Source of the DNA: Oenanthe sinensis
Lineage: Eukaryota > Streptophyta > Magnoliopsida > Apiales > Apiaceae
Reading direction: 5' to 3'
DNA: 64,000 nucleotides
Assembly: GCA_028671895.1 (NCBI GenBank)
Contig: CM053800.1
Coordinates: 22,651,886 to 22,715,885 of the forward strand
Position 1 is the stretch's first letter, and the number at the start of each line of letters is the position of its first letter. Shown piece by piece: positions 54,801-64,000 of this stretch. The translations under genes were made by a program, and so were the position numbers. Below the pieces are notes generated by a model. That model searched no databases and had not been told where the DNA came from. It was given only the letters and a program-made list of their open reading frames with translations.

Positions 54801-57800
54801 TTCTTGGCTCATTTGAACATGAAAACAATTCATAACAACTTCTGAGTTCATTCTTGACTCATTCAAACTTGGAAACAACTTGTAGCTTCATTCTTGACTC
54901 ATTTGAACATGGAAACAACCTGTAAACTCTTGTAGGATCATTCTTGTCTCATTTGAACATGAAAATAATTCATAACAACTTGAGACTTCATTTTTGAGTC
55001 GTTAAAACATGGAAACACCTTATAAACTCTTGTAGGATTATTCTTGGCTCATTTGAACATGAAAATAATTCATAACAACTTCTGACTTCATTCTTGACTC
55101 ATTCGAACTTGGAAACAACTTCTAGCTTCATTCTTGACTCGTTTAAACATGGAAACAACTTGTAAAATCTTCTAAGATTATTCTTGGCTCATTTGAACAT
55201 GAAAACAATTCATAACAACTTCTGACTTCATTCTTGACTCATTCGAACTTGGAAACAACTTGTAGCTTCATTCTTGACTCGTTTGAACATGAAAACAACT
55301 TGAAAACTCTTCTAGGAATAATCTTGGCTCATTTGAACATGTACACAATTCATAACAACTTCTGACTTCATTCTTGACTCAATCGGGCTTGGAAACAACT
55401 TGTAGCTTCATTCTTCACTCATTTGAACATGGAAACAACTTGTAAACTCTTGTAGGATCATTCTTGGCTCATTTGAACATGAAAATAATCCGTAACAACT
55501 TGCGACCTCATTCTTGACTCGTTTGAACATGGAAACAACTTGTAAACTCTTGTAGGATCATTCTTGGCTCATTTGAACATGAAAACAATCCGTAACAACT
55601 TGAGACCTCATTCTTGACATGTTCGAACTTGGAAACAACTTGTAGCTTCATTCTTGAGTCATTTGAACATGGAAACAACTTGTAAACTCTTGTAGGATCA
55701 TTCTTGGTTCAGTTGAACATGAAAATAGTTCATAACAACTTGAGACGTCATTTTTGAGTCGTTAAAACATGGAAACACCTTATAAACTCTTGTAGGATTA
55801 TTCTTGGCTCATTTGAACATGAAAACAATGCATAACAACTTCTGACTTCATTCTTGACTCATTCGAACTTGGAGACAACTTGTAGCTTCATTCCTGACTC
55901 GTTTAAACATGGAAACAACTTGTAAACTCTTTTAGGATTATTCTTCGCTCATTTGAAAATGAAAACAATTCATAACAACTTCTGACTTCATTCTTGACTC
56001 ATTCAAGCTTGGAAACAACTTGTATCTTCATTCTTCACTCATTTGAACATGGAAACAACTTGTAAACTCTTGTAGGATCATTCTTGGTTCATTTGAACAT
56101 GAAAATAATCCGTAACAACTTGCGACCTCATTCTTGACTCGTTTGAACATGGAAACAACTTGTAAACCCTTGTAGGATCATTCTTGGCTCATTTGAACGT
56201 AAAAGCCATCCGTAACAAATTGAGACTTCATTCTTGACATGTTCGAACTTGGAAACAACTTGTAGCTTCATTCTTGAGTCATTTGAACATGGAAACAACT
56301 TGTAAAATTTTGTAGGATCATTCTTGGCTCATTTGAACATGAAAATAATTCATAACAACTTAAGACTTCATTTTTGAGTCGTTCAAACATGGAAACACCT
56401 TATAAATTCTTGTAGGATTATTCTTGGCTCATTTGAACATGAAAATAATTCATAAAAACTTCTGACTTCATTCTTGACTCATTTGAACATGGAAACAACT
56501 TGTAAACTCTTGTAGGCTCATTCTTGGCTCATTTGAACATGAAAATAATTCATAACAACTTGAGACGTCATTTTTGATTCGTTAAAACATGGAAACACCT
56601 TATAAACACTTGTAGGATTATTCTTGGCTAATTTGAACATGAAAACAATTCATAACAACTTCTGACTTCATTCTTGACTCATTCGAACTTGGAGACAACT
56701 TGTAGCTTCATTCTTGACTCGTTTAAACATGGAAACAACTTGTAAACTCTTTTAAGATTATTCTTCGCTCATTTGAAAATGAAAACAATTCATAACAACT
56801 TCTGACTTCATTCTTGACTCATTCGAGCTTGGAAACAACCTGTATCTTCATTCTTCACTCATTTGAACATGGAAACAACTTGTAAACTCTTGTAGGATCC
56901 TTCTTGGCTCATTTGAACATGAAAATAATCCGTAACAACTTGCGACCTAGTTCTTGACTCTTTTGAACATGGAAACAACTTGTAAACTCTTGTAGGATCA
57001 TTCTTGGCTCATTTGAATGTGAAAGCAATCCGTAACAAATTGAGACTTCATTCTTGACATGTTCGAACTTGGAAACAACTTGTAGCTTCATTCTTGAGTC
57101 ATTTGAATATGGAAACAACTTGTAAACTTTTGTAGGATCATTCTTGGCTCATTTGAACATGAAAATAATTCATAACAACTTGAGACTTCATTATTGAGTC
57201 GTTCAAACATGGAAACACCGTATAAATAAACTCTTGTAGGATTATTCTTGGCTCATTTGAACATGAAAACAATTCATAACAACTTCTGACTTCATTCTTG
57301 ACTCATTCGGACTTGGAAACAACTTGTAGCTTCATTCTTGACTCGTTTAAACATGGAAATAACTTGTAAAATCTTCTAAGATTATTCTTGGCTCATTTGA
57401 ACATGAAAACAATTCATAACAACTTCTGAGTTCATTCTTGACTCATTCAAACTTGGAAACAACTTGTAGCTTCATTCTTGACTCATTTGAACATGGAAAC
57501 AACCTGTAAACTCTTGTAGGATCATTCTTGGCTCATTTGAACATGAAAATAATTCATAACAACTTGAGACTTCATTTTTGAGTCGTTAAAACATGGAAAC
57601 ACCTTATAAACTCTTGTAGGATTATTCTTGGCTCATTTGAACATGAAAATAATTCATAACAACTTCTGACTTCATTCTTGACTCATTCGAACTTGGAAAC
57701 AACTTCTAGCTTCATTCTTGACTCGTTTAAACATGGAAACAACTTGTAAAATCTTCTAAGATTATTCTTGGCTCATTTGAACATGAAAACAATTCATAAC

Positions 57801-59066
57801 AACTTCTGACTTCATTCTTGACTCATTCGAACTTGGAAACAACTTGTAGCTTCATTCTTGACTCGTTTGAACATGAAAACAACTTGAAAACTCTTCTAGG
57901 AATAATCTTGGCTCATTTGAACATGTACACAATTCATAACAACTTCTGACTTCATTCTTGACTCAATCGGGCTTGGAAACAACTTGTAGCTTCATTCTTC
58001 ACTCATTTGAACATGGAAACAACTTGTAAACTCTTGTAGGATCATTCTTGGCTCATTTGAACATGAAAATAATCCGTAACAACTTGCGACCTCATTCTTG
58101 ACTCGTTTGAACATGGAAACAACTTGAAAACTCTTGTAGGATCATTCTTGGCTCATTTGAACATGAAAACAATCCGTAACAACTTGAGACCTCATTCTTG
58201 ACATGTTCGAACTTGGAAACAACTTGTAGCTTCATTCTTGAGTCATTTGAACATGGAAACAACTTGTAAACTCTTGTAGGATCATTCTTGGTTCAGTTGA
58301 ACATGAAAATAGTTCATAACAACTTGAGACGTCATTTTTGAGTCGTTAAAACATGGAAACACCTTATAAACTCTTGTAGGATTATTCTTGGCTCATTTGA
58401 ACATGAAAACAATGCATAACAACTTCTGACTTCATTCTTGACTCATTCGAACTTGGAGACAACTTGTAGCTTCATTCCTGACTCGTTTAAACATGGAAAC
58501 AACTTGTAAACTCTTTTAGGATTATTCTTCGCTCATTTGAAAATGAAAACAATTCATAACAACTTCTGACTTTATTCTTGACTCATTCAAGCTTGGAAAC
58601 AACTTGTATCTTCATTCTTCACTCATTTGAACATGGAAACAACTTGTAAACTCTTGTAGGATCATTCTTGGTTCATTTGAACATGAAAATAATCCGTAAC
58701 AACTTGCGACCTCATTCTTGACTCGTTTGAACATGGAAACAACTTGTAAACCCTTGTAGGATCATTCTTGGCTCATTTGAACGTAAAAGCCATCCGTAAC
58801 AAATTGAGACTTCATTCTTGACATGTTCGAACTTGGAAACAACTTGTAGCTTCATTCTTGAGTCATTTGAACATGGAAACAACTTGTAAAATTTTGTAGG
58901 ATCATTCTTGGCTCATTTGAACATGAAAATAATTCATAACAACTTAAGACTTCATTTTTGAGTCGTTCAAACATGGAAACACCTTATAAATTCTTGTAGG
59001 ATTATTCTTGGCTCATTTGAACATGAAAATAATTCATAAAAACTTCTGACTTCATTCTTGACTCAT
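48872..59066 (+). repeat. Higher-order repeat, 2,584-bp unit, nearly four copies
   Basis: Copies run at about 48,872-51,455, 51,456-54,039, 54,040-56,623 and 56,624-59,066 (the last about 95% complete). The GCGACCTAGTTC marker lies at 49,190, 51,774, 54,358 and 56,942. The unit shares roughly its first 1.5 kb with the 2,244-bp unit; from about 50,360 it differs, carrying about 1 kb of CCGTAAC-type and GAACGTAAAAGCC-type subunits absent from the 2,244-bp unit. Private changes are few: GATTAATCTTGG at 53,833, CTTGTCTC at 54,944, GGCTAATTTG at 56,627 and GGATCC at 56,895. Confidence 0.9.
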
Positions 59067-62000
59067 TCGAACTTGGAAACAACTTCTAGCTTCATTCTTG
59101 ACTCGTTTAAACATGGAAACAACTTGTAAAATCTTCTAAGATTATTCTTGGCTCATTTGAACATGAAAACAATTCATAACAACTTCTGACTTCATTCTTG
59201 ACTCATTCGAACTTGGAAACAATTTGTAGATTCATTCTTGACTCATTTGAACATGGAAACCACTTGTAAACTCTTGTAGGATCATTCTTGGCTCATTTGA
59301 ACATGAAAATAATTCATAACAACTTGAGACTTCATTTTTGAGTCGTTAAAACATGGAAACACCTTATAAACTCTTATAGGATTATTCTTAGCTCATTTGA
59401 AAATGAAAACAATTCATAACAACTTCTGACTTCATTCTTGCCTCATTCGAACTTGAAAACAACTTGTAACTTCATTCTTGACTCGTTTAAACATGGAAAC
59501 AACTTGTAAAATCTTTTAAGATCATTCTTGGCTCATTTGAAGATGAAAATAATTCATAACAACTTGAGACGTCATTTTTGAGTCGTTAAAACATGGAAAC
59601 ACCTTATAAACTCTTGTAGGATTATTCTTGGCTCATTTGAACGTGAAAAGAATTCATAACAACTTCTGAATTCATTCTTGACTCATTCGAGCTTGGAAAC
59701 AAATTGTATCTTTATTCTTCACTCATTTGATCATGGAAACAACATGTAAACTATTGTAGGATCATTCTTGGCTCATTTCAACATGAAAATAATCCGTACC
59801 AACTTGCGACCTCATTCTTGACTCGTTTGAACATGGAAACAACTTGTATCTTCATTCTTCACTCATTTGAACATGGAAACAACTTGTAAACTCTTGTAGG
59901 ATCATTCTTGGCTCAGTTGAACATGAAAATAATCCGTAACAACTTGCGACCTAGTTCTTGACTCGTTTGAACATGGAAACAACTTGTAAACTCTTGTAGG
60001 ATCATTCTTGGCTCATTTGAATGTGAAAGCAATCCGTAACAAATTGAGACTTAATTCTTGACATGTTCGAACTTGGAAACAACTTGTAGCTTCATTCTTT
60101 AGTCATTTGAATATGGAAACAACTTGTAAACTTTTGTAGGATCATTCTTGGCTCATTTGAACATGAAAATAATTCATAACAACTTGAGACTTCATTATTG
60201 AGTCGTTCAAACATGGAAACACCTTATAAATAAACTCTTGTAGGATTATTCTTGGCTCATTTGAACCTGAAAATAATTCATAACAACTTGAGACTTCATT
60301 TTTGAGTCGTTAAAACATGGAAACACCTTATAAACTCTTGTAGGATTATTCTTGGCTCATTTGAAGATGAAAATAATTCATAACAACTTCTGACTTCATT
60401 CTTGACTCATTCGAACTTGGAAACAACTTCTAGCTTCATTCTTGACTCGTTTAAACATGGAAACAACTTGTAAAATCTTCTAAGATTATTCTTGGCTCAT
60501 TTGAACATGAAAACAATTCATAACAACTTCTGACTTCATTCTTGACTCATTCGAACTTGGAAACAACTTGTAGCTTCATTCTTGACTCGTTTGAACATGA
60601 AAACAACTTGAAAACTCTTCTAGGAATAATCTTGGCTCATTTGAACATGTACACAATTCATAACAACTTCTGACTTCATTCTTGACTCAATCGGGCTTGG
60701 AAACAACTTGTAGCTTCATTCTTCACTCATTTGAACATGGAAACAACTTGTAAACTCTTGTAGGATCATTCTTGGCTCATTTGAACATGAAAATAATCCG
60801 TAACAACTTGCGACCTCATTCTTGACTCGTTTGAACATGGAAACAACTTGAAAACTCTTGTAGGATCATTCTTGGCTCATTTGAACATGAAAACAATCCG
60901 TAACAACTTGAGACCTCATTCTTGACATGTTCGAACTTGGAAACAACTTGTAGCTTCATTCTTGAGTCATTTGAACATGGAAACAACTTGTAAACTCTTG
61001 TAGGATCATTCTTGGTTCAGTTGAACATGAAAATAGTTCATAACAACTTGAGACGTCATTTTTGAGTCGTTAAAACATGGAAACACCTTATAAACTCTTG
61101 TAGGATTATTCTTGGCTCATTTGAACATGAAAACAATGCATAACAACTTCTGACTTCATTCTTGACTCATTCGAACTTGGAGACAACTTGTAGCTTCATT
61201 CCTGACTCGTTTAAACATGGAAACAACTTGTAAACTCTTTTAGGATTATTCTTCGCTCATTTGAAAATGAAAACAATTCATAACAACTTCTGACTTTATT
61301 CTTGACTCATTCAAGCTTGGAAACAACTTGTATCTTCATTCTTCACTCATTTGAACATGGAAACAACTTGTAAACTCTTGTAGGATCATTCTTGGTTCAT
61401 TTGAACATGAAAATAATCCGTAACAACTTGCGACCTCATTCTTGACTCGTTTGAACATGGAAACAACTTGTAAACCCTTGTAGGATCATTCTTGGCTCAT
61501 TTGAACGTAAAAGCCATCCGTAACAAATTGAGACTTCATTCTTGACATGTTCGAACTTGGAAACAACTTGTAGCTTCATTCTTGAGTCATTTGAACATGG
61601 AAACAACTTGTAAAATTTTGTAGGATCATTCTTGGCTCATTTGAACATGAAAATAATTCATAACAACTTAAGACTTCATTTTTGAGTCGTTCAAACATGG
61701 AAACACCTTATAAATTCTTGTAGGATTATTCTTGGCTCATTTGAACATGAAAATAATTCATAAAAACTTCTGACTTCATTCTTGACTCATTCGAACTTGG
61801 AAACAACTTCTAGCTTCATTCTTGACTCGTTTAAACATGGAAACAACTTGTAAAATCTTCTAAGATTATTCTTGGCTCATTTGAACATGAAAACAATTCA
61901 TAACAACTTCTGACTTCATTCTTGACTCATTCGAACTTGGAAACAATTTGTAGATTCATTCTTGACTCATTTGAACATGGAAACCACTTGTAAACTCTTG

Positions 62001-63270
62001 TAGGATCATTCTTGGCTCATTTGAACATGAAAATAATTCATAACAACTTGAGACTTCATTTTTGAGTCGTTAAAACATGGAAACACCTTATAAACTCTTA
62101 TAGGATTATTCTTAGCTCATTTGAAAATGAAAACAATTCATAACAACTTCTGACTTCATTCTTGCCTCATTCGAACTTGAAAACAACTTGTAACTTCATT
62201 CTTGACTCGTTTAAACATGGAAACAACTTGTAAAATCTTTTAAGATCATTCTTGGCTCATTTGAAGATGAAAATAATTCATAACAACTTGAGACGTCATT
62301 TTTGAGTCGTTAAAACATGGAAACACCTTATAAACTCTTGTAGGATTATTCTTGGCTCATTTGAACGTGAAAAGAATTCATAACAACTTCTGAATTCATT
62401 CTTGACTCATTCGAGCTTGGAAACAAATTGTATCTTTATTCTTCACTCATTTGATCATGGAAACAACATGTAAACTATTGTAGGATCATTCTTGGCTCAT
62501 TTCAACATGAAAATAATCCGTACCAACTTGCGACCTCATTCTTGACTCGTTTGAACATGGAAACAACTTGTATCTTCATTCTTCACTCATTTGAACATGG
62601 AAACAACTTGTAAACTCTTGTAGGATCATTCTTGGCTCAGTTGAACATGAAAATAATCCGTAACAACTTGCGACCTAGTTCTTGACTCGTTTGAACATGG
62701 AAACAACTTGTAAACTCTTGTAGGATCATTCTTGGCTCATTTGAATGTGAAAGCAATCCGTAACAAATTGAGACTTAATTCTTGACATGTTCGAACTTGG
62801 AAACAACTTGTAGCTTCATTCTTTAGTCATTTGAATATGGAAACAACTTGTAAACTTTTGTAGGATCATTCTTGGCTCATTTGAACATGAAAATAATTCA
62901 TAACAACTTGAGACTTCATTATTGAGTCGTTCAAACATGGAAACACCTTATAAATAAACTCTTGTAGGATTATTCTTGGCTCATTTGAACCTGAAAATAA
63001 TTCATAACAACTTGAGACTTCATTTTTGAGTCGTTAAAACATGGAAACACCTTATAAACTCTTGTAGGATTATTCTTGGCTCATTTGAAGATGAAAATAA
63101 TTCATAACAACTTCTGACTTCATTCTTGACTCATTCGAACTTGGAAACAACTTCTAGCTTCATTCTTGACTCGTTTAAACATGGAAACAACTTGTAAAAT
63201 CTTCTAAGATTATTCTTGGCTCATTTGAACATGAAAACAATTCATAACAACTTCTGACTTCATTCTTGAC
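57515..63270 (+). repeat. Higher-order repeat, 2,724-bp unit, two copies plus a fragment
   Basis: Copy 1 is about 57,515-60,238, copy 2 about 60,239-62,962, and a fragment continues to about 63,270. Exact 2,724-base steps are shown by CAACTTGAAAACTCTTG (58,120 and 60,844), CATTCAAGCTTGG (58,585 and 61,309), CAACATGTAAACTATTG (59,740 and 62,464) and GAACCTGAAAATAATTC (60,263 and 62,987). The left part of copy 1 is also the fourth copy of the 2,584-bp unit, so this duplication is later. Its right part, about 59,066-60,238, is a distinct divergent segment. Confidence 0.88.
59066..60238 (+). repeat. Divergent satellite segment inside the 2,724-bp unit
   Basis: After the 2,584-bp unit ends, this stretch has more single-base changes than its neighbours: CTTGCCTCATTCG, TTTGAAGATGAAAAT, GAACGTGAAAAGAATTC, CAAATTGTATCTTTATTC, TTTGATCATGG and TTTCAACATG. 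It also has a shortened word near 59,826-59,866, where an A-type start is followed at once by GTATCTTCATTCTTCAC. It is repeated faithfully at about 61,790-62,962. It still belongs to the same satellite; the higher divergence suggests an older, less homogenised remnant recently recaptured by duplication. Confidence 0.78.
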
Positions 63271-64000
63271 TTTTTCGAACTTGGAAACAACTTCTAGCTT
63301 CATTCTTGACTCGTTTAAACATGGAAACAACTTGTAAAATCTTCTAAGATTATTGTTGGCTCATTTGAACATGAAAACAATTCATAACAACTTCTGTCTT
63401 CATTCTTGACTCATTCGAACTTGGAAACAACTTGTAGCTTCATTCTTGACTCGTTTAAACATGGAAACAACTTGTAAAATCTTCTAAGATTATTCTTGGC
63501 TCATTTGAACATGAAAACAATTCATAACAACTTCTGACTTCATTCTTCTTCGAATTTGGAAACAACTTGTAGCTTCATTCTTGACTCATTTGAACATGGA
63601 AACAACCTGTAAACTCTTGTAGGATCATTCTTGGCTCATTTGAACCTGAAAATAATTCATAACAACTTGAGACTTCATTTTTGAGTCGTTAAAACATGGA
63701 AACACCTTATAAACTCTTGTAGGATTATTCTTGGCTCATTTGAAGATGAAAATAATTCATAACAACTTCTGACTTCATTCTTGACTCATTCGAACTTGGA
63801 AACAACTTCTAGCTTCATTCTTGACTCGTTTAAACATGGAAACAACTTGTAAAATCTTCTAAGATTATTCTTGGCTCATTTGAACATGAAAACAATTCAT
63901 AACAACTTCTGACTTCATTCTTGACTTTTTCGAACTTGGAAACAACTTCTAGCTTCATTCTTGACTCGTTTAAACATGGAAACAACTTGTAAAATCTTCT
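62985..64000 (+). repeat. Tandem duplication, 655-bp unit, about 1.5 copies to the window end
   Basis: GAACCTGAAAATAATTC occurs at 62,987 and 63,642, GAAGATGAAAATAATTC at 63,087 and 63,742, and GACTTTTTCGAAC at 63,268 and 63,923, all 655 bases apart. The length would be 660 but for a 5-base loss near 63,547 (CATTCTTCTTCGAATTTGG). The second copy is cut by the window edge, so the number of copies beyond it is unknown. Confidence 0.85.

Larger units (their letters stand above)
1..64000 (+). repeat. Satellite DNA array filling the whole window
   Basis: Every stretch of the window is a recognisable copy of a short AT-rich tandem repeat with cores such as GAACATGGAAACAAC, TTCATTCTTGACTC and TTGGCTCATTTGAAC. 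Dividing the length by the mean subunit size gives roughly 1,300-1,400 subunits. All copies that I read lie in the same orientation; I saw no stretch carrying the reverse complement as the forward strand. The first base is the first base of an A subunit and the last bases sit inside a B subunit, so the array runs off both ends. Such arrays are typical of eukaryotic heterochromatin, often centromeric or subtelomeric. That placement is inferred from size and homogeneity, not seen. No stretch over 300 bases contains anything other than this satellite. I do not recognise the family by name. Confidence 0.98.

Noticed and set aside
1..64000. CRISPR-like layout of short repeats at regular spacing
   Set aside because: There are no unique spacers: the sequence between any two repeat cores is itself repeated satellite. 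Subunits are contiguous and mutually alignable, and no cas-like coding region is present.
1..64000. Transposon or retroelement fragments (terminal repeats, poly-A, coding remnants)
   Set aside because: I saw no terminal inverted repeats, long A runs, target-site duplications around a foreign block, or any stretch that stops resembling the satellite.
1..64000. Telomeric repeats or a subtelomeric boundary
   Set aside because: No TTTAGGG, TTAGGG or similar run is present in either orientation.

Overview
The window is one uninterrupted block of AT-rich tandem satellite DNA, from base 1 to base 64,000. I see no gene, RNA gene, transposon, unique spacer or inverted segment, and neither array edge lies inside the window. 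GC counted on typical units is about 30-32%. There are no bacterial-type operons or convincing coding regions. A 64-kb monotone array of this kind points to a eukaryotic nuclear genome in a centromeric, pericentromeric, subtelomeric or other heterochromatic block. A plant with abundant satellites is my guess, but nothing in the sequence proves the taxon.

At the smallest scale the array is built from three related subunits laid head to tail. A is 50 bp and begins TGAACATGAAAA. C is 40 bp and begins CGAACTTGRAAACAACTTGTAG. B is 50 bp and begins TRAACATGGAAACA. The two common words are A-B (100 bp) and A-C-B (140 bp), giving composite periods of 240 and 380 bp. All three subunits align to each other, so they probably descend from one ancestor of about 50 bp, with C missing a 10-bp block.

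At the kilobase scale the array is a mosaic of nested tandem duplications (higher-order repeats). By alignment of rare variants these are: a 625-bp pair at about 0.7-2.0 kb; a 3,151/3,201-bp pair at about 3.5-9.85 kb; a 960-bp pair at about 11.07-12.57 kb; a 2,817-bp pair at about 12.5-17.9 kb; a 3,738-bp pair at about 16.4-23.9 kb; 720- and 480-bp pairs within a patchy zone at 23.9-29.4 kb; a 2,160-bp pair at about 29.4-33.5 kb; a 3,863-bp pair at about 32.8-39.6 kb; a 2,244-bp unit repeated four times at about 39.6-48.75 kb; a 2,584-bp unit repeated almost four times at about 48.9-59.07 kb; a 2,724-bp unit at about 57.5-63.3 kb; and a 655-bp unit from about 62,985 to the window end.

No genes work together here. 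The dynamics are those of satellite homogenisation: successive unequal exchange or replication-based amplification, with newer variants accumulating toward the right side. The points most worth a second look are the switch between two related HORs at 48.7 kb, the stepwise spread of single-base markers across copies, the rule linking A-subunit type to presence of C, the strict one-orientation layout with a C-over-G strand bias, and the dense recurrence of TTGACTCA and TATAAATA motifs.
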